Assembly: GCA_041749275.1 (NCBI GenBank)
Contig: JBGTBQ010000329.1
Span: 1 to 24,398 of the forward strand
DNA length: 24,398 nucleotides
Direction of reading: 5' to 3'
Source: JBGTBQ01 sp041749275
GTDB lineage: Bacteria; Acidobacteriota; Blastocatellia; Pyrinomonadales; Pyrinomonadaceae
Shown here: in pieces, positions 9,402 through 17,191 of the stretch
Layout: each line of letters opens with the position of its first letter
How positions within the stretch are numbered: the first letter of the stretch is position 1
Made by a program: the position numbers and the translations under genes
Notes under the pieces: model-generated
What the model saw: only the letters and a program-made list of their open reading frames with translations
The model's database searches: none
Told to the model about the DNA's origin: nothing

Positions 9402-11660
9402 ATGAAAGAATGTCCCACCTGTTCTCGGTGTTTCCCTAATAGCGGTAGCCTGTGCCCGACTGACGGCGGTTCGCTGACGACGACGCTCTCCATCGAACCT
9501 CTCCTCGACGGGCGCTATCAGTTGCGGCGGCGGCTCGGCCAAGGCGGGATGGGCGTCGTCTTCAAGGCGCGTCACATCCTCCTCAAGACGACGCACGCCA
9601 TCAAGATCATCCTTCCTGACCTCGCCGGAGGCGACCCGGAGTTCTTCACCCGCTTCCGCCAAGAGGCGATGGCGGCGGCGGCTATCCGCCATCACAATGT
9701 CATTGCGGTGACCGATTACGGCGTGCTCGACAACTCCACCCCGTTCCTCGTCATGGAGTTCATACAGGGCGAGTCGCTCCACGACCTCCTCATCGCGGAG
9801 AAGCGGCTCTCGCCCGAGCGGGCGCTGGAGATCATGGAGCCGGTCGGGGCGGGGGTGTATGCCGCGCACCGGCGGGGCATCGTCCACCGTGACCTCAAGC
9901 CCCTCAACATCATGATCGAGGACGACCTGCCGCTCAACGAGGCGGTCAAGGTGCTGGATTTCGGCCTCGCCAAGATCAAGTCGGGCGAGCTGCTTGGCTC
10001 CTTCGTCGCGGCGAAGACGATAGGGCTGATCGGCTCGCCTTATTACATGGCCCCGGAACAATGGTCGGAGGAGGAGCCGGATAAGAGCGCCGACATCTAC
10101 TCGCTCGGCGTCCTCCTCTTCCAGATGCTCACCGGCGAGCCGCCGTTCAAGGGGCCGAACGCCCCGACGCTCATGAAGAAGCATCTCATGGACGAGCCGC
10201 CGCGCTTCGCGGAACTGGGGGTGGCGATGCCGCCGGCGGTCGAAGAGGTCGTGCGGCACGCGCTGGAAAAGAGGCCGGAGCGACGGCCCGCGACGGCGCC
10301 GGACTTCATCAATGAGTTGCGCGACGCGGTCAAATCCAGCAAGGGGTCATCCAACTTCAACGCGCCGTTCAGTCATGGCCCGCGTCCCACCCCGGAGCAA
10401 TTCGCCAACACGTTCCCCTCCGACGCCGATGCCGCGTCGGACAACGCGCAGGCAGACACGGTCTGCGAAGAACGGCTGCGCGCCGAGCAGGAGTCGCGCC
10501 AGTGGGACGAGGCGGAAGCGCTCCGCGCCGCGCGAGCGGAAGCGCGGAAGTACGAAGAAGAAGAGCCTGATGTCAGCAACGTCACACTGTACGCGCTCTC
10601 CGGGGTCGCCGGGGCCAGCGAGCCTTCACAGGAGAGTTTAGCCGTCGAAGCGAGAGAGGACGGCTCGCCGTTGGCCGCTCCGTCGCATCGGCCAACGCGC
10701 CGACCGGCCATCCGAATTCCGACCTCGGCAGCCGGCCCGGAAGTTGTGAAGCGCCCCCTCCGTTGGCTGTTGGTTGGAGGGGCCGCCGCCGCCGTCTTGC
10801 TGGCTTGCGTCTCCGCCATCGTGATCTACCGATCCGCATCAACGAGCGTGAGTAACAACCAGTCGCCTGTGGCCGTCGCCCCGACGGAGGAGCCGACCCC
10901 GCCAACCCCCAACTTGGATCAAATCCTGATACGCGGCGGCACTTTTAAGATGGGGCGCGGCGACCTGCCGTCGGAGCAGACATGGTTCTTCATCCAATGG
11001 CCCGCGCACGAAGTCCCCGTCCCCTCCTTCTACATGGACAGGACGGAGGTCACCAACGCCGAGTACGCCGAGTTTGTGAAGGAGACCGGGCATCCTGCGC
11101 CGAGCGACACGAGGGGCGACAAAGAATTCCCTGACTGGAAGCCGTGGGTCGAAGGCAAGCCGCCCGCCGGACAGGAGCGTTGGCCCGTCCGCAACGTCAC
11201 GGTCAGAGACGCCGAAGCCTTCGCCGCGTGGCGCTCGAAGCGCGATCAGAGGAGTTACCGTCTGCCGACCGAGGATGAATGGGAGTACGCAGCGCGGGGA
11301 GGCGGCAAGTTTCCACTTTACCCTTGGGGAGACAAGTGGGAGGATGATTCGGCAAATGTAGATACGGGGGAAGTACGACCGGTCGGGTCCCACCCTAAAG
11401 GCCGAACCGAGCAGAGTATCGAAGATATGATCGGTAATGTGTGGGAATGGACATCCTCAAAAGCTTATATTTATAAAGGAAATCGATACGGGCAGATTCC
11501 AAGTCAACATAAGAGCCACATCGTCATACGTGGAGGCTCATACGAAAGTAAGATAGTGGGGAAAGAACCCATAACCGCAACATCACGTCAGTGGTTTGCA
11601 CCGACATTCAAAAGCCCGACCCTCGGATTTCGCCTTGTACGAGAAGCGCCGAAGCAGTAA
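9402..11660 (+). CDS. Membrane Ser/Thr kinase fused to FGE-sulfatase-like domain
   Basis: The 752-residue protein has four parts. A zinc-ribbon-like N-terminus carries C4, C7, C10 and C18. A Hanks-type kinase (about 39-310) has glycine loop GQGGMG, ATP lysine K68, HRDLKP (162-167, catalytic D164), DFG (186-188) and APEQ, so it looks active. After a charged linker rich in Glu and Arg comes one membrane helix (about 455-477), which places the C-terminus outside the cytoplasm. The final domain (about 505-748) is of the formylglycine-generating-enzyme/SUMF1 family: GGTFKMG, DRTEVTNAEYAEF, YRLPTEDEWEYAARGG, GNVWEWTSS, RGGSY and LGFRLVRE. It lacks the cysteine pair used by true FGEs, so it is more likely a sensing or binding domain, as in other bacterial kinase-FGE fusions. 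The last 370 bp are markedly AT-richer than the rest. Confidence 0.93.
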   Translation: MKECPTCSRCFPNSGSLCPTDGGSLTTTLSIEPLLDGRYQLRRRLGQGGMGVVFKARHILLKTTHAIKIILPDLAGGDPEFFTRFRQEAMAAAAIRHHNVIAVTDYGVLDNSTPFLVMEFIQGESLHDLLIAEKRLSPERALEIMEPVGAGVYAAHRRGIVHRDLKPLNIMIEDDLPLNEAVKVLDFGLAKIKSGELLGSFVAAKTIGLIGSPYYMAPEQWSEEEPDKSADIYSLGVLLFQMLTGEPPFKGPNAPTLMKKHLMDEPPRFAELGVAMPPAVEEVVRHALEKRPERRPATAPDFINELRDAVKSSKGSSNFNAPFSHGPRPTPEQFANTFPSDADAASDNAQADTVCEERLRAEQESRQWDEAEALRAARAEARKYEEEEPDVSNVTLYALSGVAGASEPSQESLAVEAREDGSPLAAPSHRPTRRPAIRIPTSAAGPEVVKRPLRWLLVGGAAAAVLLACVSAIVIYRSASTSVSNNQSPVAVAPTEEPTPPTPNLDQILIRGGTFKMGRGDLPSEQTWFFIQWPAHEVPVPSFYMDRTEVTNAEYAEFVKETGHPAPSDTRGDKEFPDWKPWVEGKPPAGQERWPVRNVTVRDAEAFAAWRSKRDQRSYRLPTEDEWEYAARGGGKFPLYPWGDKWEDDSANVDTGEVRPVGSHPKGRTEQSIEDMIGNVWEWTSSKAYIYKGNRYGQIPSQHKSHIVIRGGSYESKIVGKEPITATSRQWFAPTFKSPTLGFRLVREAPKQ

Positions 11661-11717
11661 TGAAGCGGGCTGCGGCTGTTACGTGAAAATCAACCAGCCG
11701 TGGCCGGTCGGCTAAAA

Positions 11718-11746
11718 TTGACATGCGAATTGGGCGCGAGTATACT
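11718..11746 (+). promoter_or_regulatory. Near-consensus sigma-70 promoter before the TPR gene
   Basis: TTGACA (11718-11723) and TATACT (11741-11746) are exactly 17 bp apart. Predicted start of transcription is about 11753, giving a leader of roughly 140-155 nt to the TPR gene. This is one of the two best promoter matches in the window, and it makes transcription independent of the kinase gene likely. Confidence 0.75.
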
Positions 11747-11907
11747 CACGCCGAAAACGGTGAAGCGGGCGCTGCCTTACGAGATAAAGACTCCAGCCCG
11801 ATTCGGCGACACAACCCGTCATAGCCACAGTGAGCGTCGCCGCTTGATCTTGATGCGGATCGCAACCTCGCGCTTCATTTTCTAAACGTTTGAGTTCTGA
11901 CCAGACG

Positions 11908-13953
11908 ATGCTCGAACTCCCTCACAACCTACGCATGTTGGTCTTGATACCGACGCTATCGGGTCTCCTGCTCGGCGGCGGCGGCCCCTTTCCGCCGGCC
12001 CAAGACATTAAGGGCGGGCGGGGAGAGTTGGTCGAGCGCGTGGGAAGGGATATCGTAGGGGGGAGGGGCGTCTTCGTCGTCCGAGACGTGGGCGGTGATA
12101 TCGAAGGCGGTCGAGGCGTGTTCATCGCCCGGCTCAGTCTCCGGCGACAATCACTCCAGCGGTCGGTGGCATTCACGGCGCGCAACCGAACAGCGCCCGT
12201 CGCCAAGCCCACGGTTGCCGACATGGTTGAGGCGGCTTTAGCGCGAGCCGATAAGGCGCGGGACGCGAGGCCGCCGCGAAACGACGAGGCGAAAGCCGCC
12301 TACCGGCGGGCGGCTGATTTAGGCGACTGGCGAGGTTACGTCGAGCTGGGGAACATTTCCTCCGCTGAACTGGATTACACTTCGGCGGCTAAGTCTTACG
12401 AGCAGGCCATCACGCTCAAGCCCAATGAGTCCAAGGCGTATTACAACCTCGGTTACGTCTCCTATCTTGATGGGAATCGGGAAAGGGCGGCTCAGGCTTT
12501 CGGGCGACTCGCCGCGTTGAAGCCGAATGACGCGGAAGCGCAGTTCCTTTTCGGGCACATACTCTACAACCTCGACAAGTATGAGGAAGCTTACGCCCCC
12601 CTTAAGAAGTCCGTCGAGCTGAAGCCCGACGCCGACTCTCTCTACGCCTTGGGGCTTGTCTCCTACACCCTCGGCAAGTACGCCGAATCAGCCGACGCTT
12701 TCGCAAAGGCTTACGCGCTGAGGCCGAGCGCAGAGGCGCAGTTCAACCTCGCCACCGCCTACTATCAACTCAAGAGATATGCGGACGCTGCCGCCGCGTA
12801 TAGTAAGGCGTTGGAAATCGGGCTTGACGAAGAGGACACAGCGACAGCCTCGTATAACTTGGGGTACATCTACTATACCCTCTCTCGCTACGAAGACGCG
12901 GCGACGGCTTTTACACAAGCCGCCCGGCTCAGGCCCGAAGACGCGCAGACGTACTCTGACTTGGGGCTGGCGTACTACAAGCTGGGCCGCTACGCGGACG
13001 CCGCCGAAGCCTTCAAGCGGGCCGTCGCTCTCCGGCCCGATAACGCCACGGCGCACAACAATCTCGGCCTCATGCTTTACAAAGGCGGAGACTACGGCGG
13101 GGCCATTGACGAGTACAAAAAATCGCTGGCGATTGACCCTCGAAACGCCGGGGTGCATTTCAACTTGGGTAACGCTTACTACCGGCAAAAAATGTACGCC
13201 GAGGCGCTGGAGTCGTATCTCAAGGCTATCGAGTTGAACCCCGGACTGGCTGATGCTTTTTACCAGACGGGCGCGGCTTATTACATCCTCGGCGAGTACG
13301 GGAAAGCGATAACAGCCCTCGAAAGGGCGACCGCTCTGGAGCCAGCCTTCGATGCTTATCATCTGCTGGGCAATTCACATCTTCAGTCAGGGCAGTTCGG
13401 CGCGGCGGCGGCGGCGTATGAAAAGGCGGTGGGGTTCAAAGCGGATGACGAACTCATTGCCAAAACCTACCACCTGCTCGTCTATACGTATTGGAAGTTA
13501 GGTAAGTGGAGAGAGGCGGTAGCGGCTTTTGAAAACCCCTCCTTGAGAAAGTCTCCGCGTGGAACCGATTTAATTGCCGCGTATGCCGCGTATGCCGGTG
13601 ACGCTTACTACCGGGTCGGGCGGTACGGAGAGTCGGTAGAGGCTCTCCGCTTTGTCCTCGATCAGGGTAACGACGACGAACTCAAACCGAGCGTGTACGC
13701 GCATCTGGGCGCTGCCCTCTTTAACTTAAAACAGTATCGGGAAGCCGCCGCCGCCTTAGATCAGGCCGCGAGCTTAGACCCGGGTAATGACAACGCTCAC
13801 ATCCTTCTGATTCAAACCTACGACATGCTTGTCCGGACAGGTGTGGAAAAGGGCTACTACACTAAACGCGCTCAGGCTCACGTTGAAAAACTGAAAAAAA
13901 CCAACCCGTCTTTAGCCGACCAGATAAGGAAGAAAAAAATCCGCCCAAGGTAG
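11908..13953 (+). CDS. Exported TPR-repeat protein with N-terminal GGRG repeats
   Basis: A hydrophobic N-terminus (MLVLIPTLSGLLLGGGG, then PFPPAQ) looks like a signal peptide or anchor. Next come three tandem copies of a 15-16 residue unit, DIxGGRGxxVxR (12004 to about 12141). A linker leads to about 14 tetratricopeptide repeats of 32-34 residues, each with the pattern NLGxxYYxLGxYxxAxxxFxxAxxLxP. These fill the rest of the 681 residues and end in a basic tail. TPR arrays bind other proteins; no enzymatic motif is present. The neighbours, a membrane kinase upstream and a FecR-domain protein downstream, suggest an envelope or signalling assembly, which is inference. ATG 11908 is used; a TTG at 11890 would add six residues. 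No Shine-Dalgarno is obvious at either. Confidence 0.9.
   Translation: MLELPHNLRMLVLIPTLSGLLLGGGGPFPPAQDIKGGRGELVERVGRDIVGGRGVFVVRDVGGDIEGGRGVFIARLSLRRQSLQRSVAFTARNRTAPVAKPTVADMVEAALARADKARDARPPRNDEAKAAYRRAADLGDWRGYVELGNISSAELDYTSAAKSYEQAITLKPNESKAYYNLGYVSYLDGNRERAAQAFGRLAALKPNDAEAQFLFGHILYNLDKYEEAYAPLKKSVELKPDADSLYALGLVSYTLGKYAESADAFAKAYALRPSAEAQFNLATAYYQLKRYADAAAAYSKALEIGLDEEDTATASYNLGYIYYTLSRYEDAATAFTQAARLRPEDAQTYSDLGLAYYKLGRYADAAEAFKRAVALRPDNATAHNNLGLMLYKGGDYGGAIDEYKKSLAIDPRNAGVHFNLGNAYYRQKMYAEALESYLKAIELNPGLADAFYQTGAAYYILGEYGKAITALERATALEPAFDAYHLLGNSHLQSGQFGAAAAAYEKAVGFKADDELIAKTYHLLVYTYWKLGKWREAVAAFENPSLRKSPRGTDLIAAYAAYAGDAYYRVGRYGESVEALRFVLDQGNDDELKPSVYAHLGAALFNLKQYREAAAALDQAASLDPGNDNAHILLIQTYDMLVRTGVEKGYYTKRAQAHVEKLKKTNPSLADQIRKKKIRPR
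12004..12141 (+). repeat. Triplicated 45-48 bp coding repeat (GGRG units)
   Basis: Three direct units start at 12004, 12049 and 12097 and encode DIKGGRGELVERVGR, DIVGGRGVFVVRDVGG and DIEGGRGVFIARLSL. They lie just after the signal-like segment of the TPR protein. Units two and three are the most alike. The DNA has diverged more than the protein, suggesting the peptide is under selection. Confidence 0.75.
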
Positions 13954-14252
13954 CCAATCGAACCTTGAAGGGATGATTGAATCGGCACCCTGTTTTAACC
14001 GTCGGCGGAATGCGAGGCTCAACTCCCAGATTGGGTGTTGAAGTCTAATGCAGCACACGGCCTTCACCCCCGCGCTTTCAGGCGCCGCCCTCCCCGCCCA
14101 AGTCATGGCCGGCGGTTGAAGGTCGGCGGCGTAGTCCCCACGGAGACGCGGGCCGCACTCACAGACCGGGGCCGGCGGACGAGCGCGTCCGACTCGCCCG
14201 GTTAAGGGAAATGACGTTCCGTAGCTTTTCCGCTTCACAGGAGGAAAGTAAC
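13954..14252. other. TPR-fecR intergenic region
   Basis: No gene is supported. A weak stem CAACTCCCA/TGGGTGTTG (14020-14040, 3-nt loop, one mismatch) has no T-run and is a poor terminator candidate. The region ends with the Shine-Dalgarno of the FecR-domain gene. Confidence 0.45.
14239..14247 (+). promoter_or_regulatory. Strong Shine-Dalgarno fixing the FecR-domain gene start
   Basis: AGGAGGAAA lies 5 nt before ATG 14253 and selects that start over the in-frame start at 14211. It is one of the strongest ribosome binding sites in the window. Confidence 0.85.
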
Positions 14253-14924
14253 ATGCTCTTTACATACCGACCGGCGATGAAAGTAGCGGCCCTCTGTCTG
14301 GGGCTGGCCGTCATGCGGGCATCCGTGGCGGCAGTCCCGGCGATGCCTTCCCGTAAAGAGGAAACGCCGCCGCCGCAAACGGGCGCACAACTGGTGGGAC
14401 GGCTCATCACGCGCGAGCGCAAGCCCATTACGGTGAACGGCACGATTGTCAGCACCGACGCCACCATCCTCACAGACTCCCGGATTCAGACTCCGGATGG
14501 TGTCGGGGCCACAATCATCCTTGAGAATTTAGCTACGATTGAGATCGGGCCGAACACCGATCTGGTGCTCGACTTCAGCAGCGGCAGGGTGCGCTTAGAT
14601 ATTAAACAGGGTTGCGTGAGGAGGACACGAATCGAGGAAGGAGTTGATTATTCCGAACTCACTCCGACGGGAGAGCCGGTGCAAAAAAAGGATGGAAAGA
14701 CCATCTGCGTGGGCGCCATAGCCATTGCCGCCGGCGCGGAAGCCATTGGCTCCTCCGGGTCTGGGACTGGCAAGCCCGGCGGGGACGGAGGGGGGCTTTT
14801 CGGACTCAGTTTAGCTGCCACCGTTGCGACGCTGGGCGCTGTGGTCGCGGCGATTACCGGCGCGATCATAGGAACGCGGAACAATCAAGACGAAACCCCT
14901 CCCGTCATCAGTCCCATGCGTTAA
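14253..14924 (+). CDS. FecR-domain envelope protein
   Basis: The 223-residue product has an N-terminal signal (basic start, hydrophobic VAALCLGLAV, likely cleavage near AVPA at about 30). The FecR-like beta domain runs about 60-120: GTIVSTDATILTDSRIQT, then TIILENLATIEIGPNTDLV and VRLDIKQG. FecR domains are known as periplasmic sensor modules, and in many bacteria they also occur in proteins without a sigma factor. No sigma factor gene lies nearby. A glycine-rich linker precedes one hydrophobic helix (about 184-206), followed by a short tail. Together with the TPR protein upstream it makes a plausible two-gene envelope unit. The exact role is unknown. Confidence 0.82.
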   Translation: MLFTYRPAMKVAALCLGLAVMRASVAAVPAMPSRKEETPPPQTGAQLVGRLITRERKPITVNGTIVSTDATILTDSRIQTPDGVGATIILENLATIEIGPNTDLVLDFSSGRVRLDIKQGCVRRTRIEEGVDYSELTPTGEPVQKKDGKTICVGAIAIAAGAEAIGSSGSGTGKPGGDGGGLFGLSLAATVATLGAVVAAITGAIIGTRNNQDETPPVISPMR

Positions 14925-15020
14925 CCTTGGCGGTCATTGCTGCCGCGGCTCGACTCGTTCGGCTACGGGGCCGCCTTCGTTCTCGTGCGTCTTCTTTCAA
15001 GTCGTAAGGGCAGTGATGAT

Positions 15021-15112
15021 CCACGAGGCCACACGAAACCGCACGAAACAAAAACCCTTGAGCGATAAGTGAGACTTCGTCTCGCTTCCTATCGCCTCGT
15101 GGATATTTTTCT
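15021..15112. terminator. Nested hairpin, probable bidirectional terminator
   Basis: Outer arms CCACGAGG (15021-15028) and CCTCGTGG (15095-15102) enclose an inner hairpin: GCGATA (15062-15067) with TATCGC (15090-15095, sharing one base with the outer arm) around AGTGAGAC-ttc-GTCTCGCT. On the plus strand ATATTTTTCTTTC follows; on the minus strand the inner stem is followed by a T-rich stretch. It lies between the convergent fecR-like and rnhB genes. Confidence 0.6.
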
Positions 15113-15149
15113 TTCGCGCTCCAACCTCGCAAGCTTCGATTTTGTGCGC

Positions 15150-15857
15150 TCAACTCCACGCTTCCCGTTTCGCCCCTTCGCGTCTCGCCTCACTTTCGTT
15201 TTCCGGCAGGACGCCGCGGAAACTGCGGCGGTGGATGGAGCAGCAGCCATGCGTCTGGAGCGCCGTCAAATGCGCGCGCGTGCCGTAGCCGACATGACGC
15301 GCGAAGCCGTACACAGGGAACTCCAGATCGTAGTCGCGCATCAGCGCGTCGCGGAAGGTCTTGGCGATGACGGAGGCAGCGGCGATTGAAGCGGAGATCG
15401 CATCACCGCCGATGATGGCGCATTGCGGCAAACCGGACTCGCGCAACTGCAATGCGTCTATCAAAAGAAAATCGGCGCACGGGTCGAGCTTTTCAACTGC
15501 TTCGACCATCGCGCGCCGCGTGGCGATGAGAATGTTCGTGCGGTCTATCTCTTCCGGTGAGACGAGGCCAACCGCGTAACAGAGCGCCGTGCGCCGCAAC
15601 TCCTCCGCGATGCGCTCGCGCCGAAGCCGCGTCAGTTTCTTCGAATCGTCGAGACCCGTGGGCAAAGGAGCTTCCGGGTCGAGGACGACTGCCGCCGCAA
15701 CCACCGGCCCGGCGAGCGCCCCGCGCCCCACTTCATCCACACCGGCAATCATCCGGTGCCCGCGCGCACGCGCCTCATCCTCGAACGCCGTGCCGACTTT
15801 TAAAGGATGAAGAATGAGGGATGAAGGATGAAGAGAATTTTTGTTCTTCCGACTCAT
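15150..15857 (-). CDS. rnhB: Ribonuclease HII
   Basis: RNase HII cuts the RNA strand of RNA/DNA hybrids and removes single ribonucleotides from DNA. Family residues are all present: IAGVDEVGRG (D41, E42), the DDSKKL motif (70-75), LLIDAL (D134), GGDAISASIAAASVIAK (D152) and YGFARHVGYGT, ending near SIHRRSF. It is the last gene of the ffh operon. The oddity is the start. The first about 20 residues (MSRKNKNSLHPSSLILHPLK) are translated from heptad element H3. The only other in-frame ATG (M36) would start 5 residues before the catalytic Asp, too close for a normal first strand. So the start codon appears to come from the repeat. A non-conserved tail of about 20 residues ends the protein. Confidence 0.95.
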   Translation of the reverse strand: MSRKNKNSLHPSSLILHPLKVGTAFEDEARARGHRMIAGVDEVGRGALAGPVVAAAVVLDPEAPLPTGLDDSKKLTRLRRERIAEELRRTALCYAVGLVSPEEIDRTNILIATRRAMVEAVEKLDPCADFLLIDALQLRESGLPQCAIIGGDAISASIAAASVIAKTFRDALMRDYDLEFPVYGFARHVGYGTRAHLTALQTHGCCSIHRRSFRGVLPENESEARREGAKREAWS

Positions 15858-15874
15858 CCTTCGCCCTTCATCAG
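15804..15874. repeat. Heptad fold-back element H3 (AGGATGA type)
   Basis: Left units are AGGATGA, AGAATGA, GGGATGA, AGGATGA (15804-15831). Right units are TCATCCT, TCGCCCT, TCATCAG (15854-15874). The loop is about 22 nt. The element ends at the base before the rplS stop codon (15875-15877), and its right arm contains the rnhB start codon (15855-15857). The arms are less perfectly matched than in H2. Confidence 0.85.
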
Positions 15875-16276
15875 TTAGCTTTTCTTGGATGCGGAAGCGC
15901 TCTGCGCCTGACCGCCGCCCGTCTGGCGCGTATCGCGCTCTTTGATGCGCGCCGCCTTGCCGCGCAGGTTACGCAGGTAGTAAAGCTTCGCGCGGCGCAC
16001 GCGCCCACGGCGCACGACTTCGATCTTGCCAATGATGGGGCCGTGCAGCGGGAAGATGCGCTCGACGCCGACGCCGAAGCTGGTCTTCCTGACCGTGACC
16101 GTCTCACGAATGCCGCCGCCCTTGCGGGCGATGACGACACCCTCGAACACCTGTAGGCGCTCTTTCGTCTCCGATTCCTTGATGCGGACATGGACGCGCA
16201 CCGTGTCGCCCGGCTGGAACTCCGGGAGACCTTCGCGCATCTGCGCCTTCTCAATACTATCCAAGCGATTCATCAT
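15875..16276 (-). CDS. rplS: 50S ribosomal protein L19
   Basis: L19 sits at the subunit interface of the ribosome. The 133-residue product contains the family core: PEFQPGDTVRVHVRIKE, then RLQVFEGVVIARKGGGIRET, FGVGVERIFPLHGPIIGKI and VRRGRVRRAKLYYLRNLRGK. It is about 15-20 residues longer than the usual 115 because of a Gln/Ser/Ala-rich C-terminal tail. ATG 16276 (with a second ATG directly after it) follows GAGGTGA, a good Shine-Dalgarno. It follows trmD in the ffh operon, in the conserved trmD-rplS order. Confidence 0.97.
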   Translation of the reverse strand: MMNRLDSIEKAQMREGLPEFQPGDTVRVHVRIKESETKERLQVFEGVVIARKGGGIRETVTVRKTSFGVGVERIFPLHGPIIGKIEVVRRGRVRRAKLYYLRNLRGKAARIKERDTRQTGGGQAQSASASKKS

Positions 16277-16293
16277 TCACCTCACAATAGCTG

Positions 16294-16385
16294 TCAGCCA
16301 TCAGCTTTCAGCGGTCAGTCTCTTTTGTCTTTGCTGAAAGCCGCGCCGAACGCCGCCGGCTTCCAATCCTAAATCAAAAATCTAA
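16294..16385. repeat. Chimeric heptad element H4 (TCAGNNN and AATCNNA)
   Basis: Two different heptad sets occupy the trmD-rplS spacer. The first is TCAGCCA, TCAGCTT, TCAGCGG, TCAGTCT (16294-16321). Its only complementary remnant is GCTGAAAGC (16333-16341), pairing with GCTTTCAGC (16304-16312). The second is AATCCTA, AATCAAA, AATCTAA (16365-16385), which has no partner arm and ends 2 nt before the trmD stop codon. It looks like halves of two elements joined. Confidence 0.7.
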
Positions 16386-16387
16386 AC

Positions 16388-17104
16388 TCACTTCTCTTCT
16401 TCGCCTGCTTGTTCGAGCAGGTCGGGACGGTTGCGCCGCGTCTTGTCGAGCGCCGCCCGGCGACGCCACCGCGCGATCTCGGCGTGGTTGCCGCCGAGCA
16501 AAACTTCCGGGACTTTCATCCCACGCAACTCCGGCGGGCGCGTGTAGTGCGGAAAGTCGAGCAGCCCTTCGGCGAACGACTCGTTGACGGCGGAAGTTTC
16601 GCTCCCCAATGCTCCGGGGATGAGTCTGACTACCGCATCCACCAGCACGACCGCGGCGGGTTCACCGCCCGACAGCACGTAATCGCCGATGGAGACTTCA
16701 TCCGTCGCCAATCTTTCGGCGACGCGCTCGTCCACGCCCTCGTAACGCCCGCAGATGACAACAACGTGTTGCTCCGTCGCCAACTCCGCCGCTAACTCTT
16801 GCGTCAACACGCGGCCTTGCGGCGAGAGCAGCACGACGCGCTTCCCCGCCTCGCGCAGACTCTGTGCGTCCTGTCCGCCCGCCAATGCCTCTACTGCCTC
16901 AAAGATCGGTTCGGCCTTTAAGATCATCCCATCGCCGCCGCCGAACGGTCGGTCGTCAACTATCTTGTGTTTATCGTGCGTCCACCCGCGCAGGTCGTGC
17001 GCCTCAATCTCGACCAGCCCGCCCGCGCGTGCGCGCCGCACGATCCCGTAATCGAACACCTCGCGGAAGAAGTCCGGGAAGATCGTGATGATGTCAAAGC
17101 GCAT
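16388..17104 (-). CDS. trmD: tRNA (guanine-N1)-methyltransferase TrmD
   Basis: TrmD methylates G37 next to the anticodon using S-adenosylmethionine, preventing +1 frameshifts. The 238-residue product starts MRFDIITIFPDFF and has the trefoil-knot SAM site elements: DDRPFGGGDGM, VICGRYEGVDERV and EVSIGDYVLSGGEPAA. The tRNA-binding part has PHYTRPPELRGMKVPEVLLG and GNHAEIARWRR. Length is typical. There is no Shine-Dalgarno: heptad element H5 ends 3 nt before the ATG and occupies the position where one should be. The order rimM-trmD-rplS is conserved in bacteria. Confidence 0.97.
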   Translation of the reverse strand: MRFDIITIFPDFFREVFDYGIVRRARAGGLVEIEAHDLRGWTHDKHKIVDDRPFGGGDGMILKAEPIFEAVEALAGGQDAQSLREAGKRVVLLSPQGRVLTQELAAELATEQHVVVICGRYEGVDERVAERLATDEVSIGDYVLSGGEPAAVVLVDAVVRLIPGALGSETSAVNESFAEGLLDFPHYTRPPELRGMKVPEVLLGGNHAEIARWRRRAALDKTRRNRPDLLEQAGEEEK

Positions 17105-17107
17105 AAA

Positions 17108-17191
17108 GCAGATGTCGGATGTCAGATGAGAGATGTTAGTAAAAGCAGTCTGTCCTTCACTGTCATCTAATATCCAGCATCTGACATCTAC
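17108..17191. repeat. Heptad fold-back element H5 (TCAGATG type)
   Basis: Left units are GCAGATG, TCGGATG, TCAGATG, AGAGATG (17108-17135). Right units are CATCTAA, TATCCAG, CATCTGA, CATCTAC (17164-17191). Four heptads per arm are separated by a 28-nt loop. The rimM stop codon (17188-17190) is inside the last right unit, and trmD begins 3 nt from the left arm. Confidence 0.9.

Noticed and set aside
11700..11885. 61-codon ORF between the kinase and TPR genes
   Set aside because: It overlaps the near-consensus promoter and has no recognisable features.
13912..14238. Minus-strand 108-codon ORF over the TPR end and spacer
   Set aside because: It overlaps the TPR gene terminus and lacks any family pattern.
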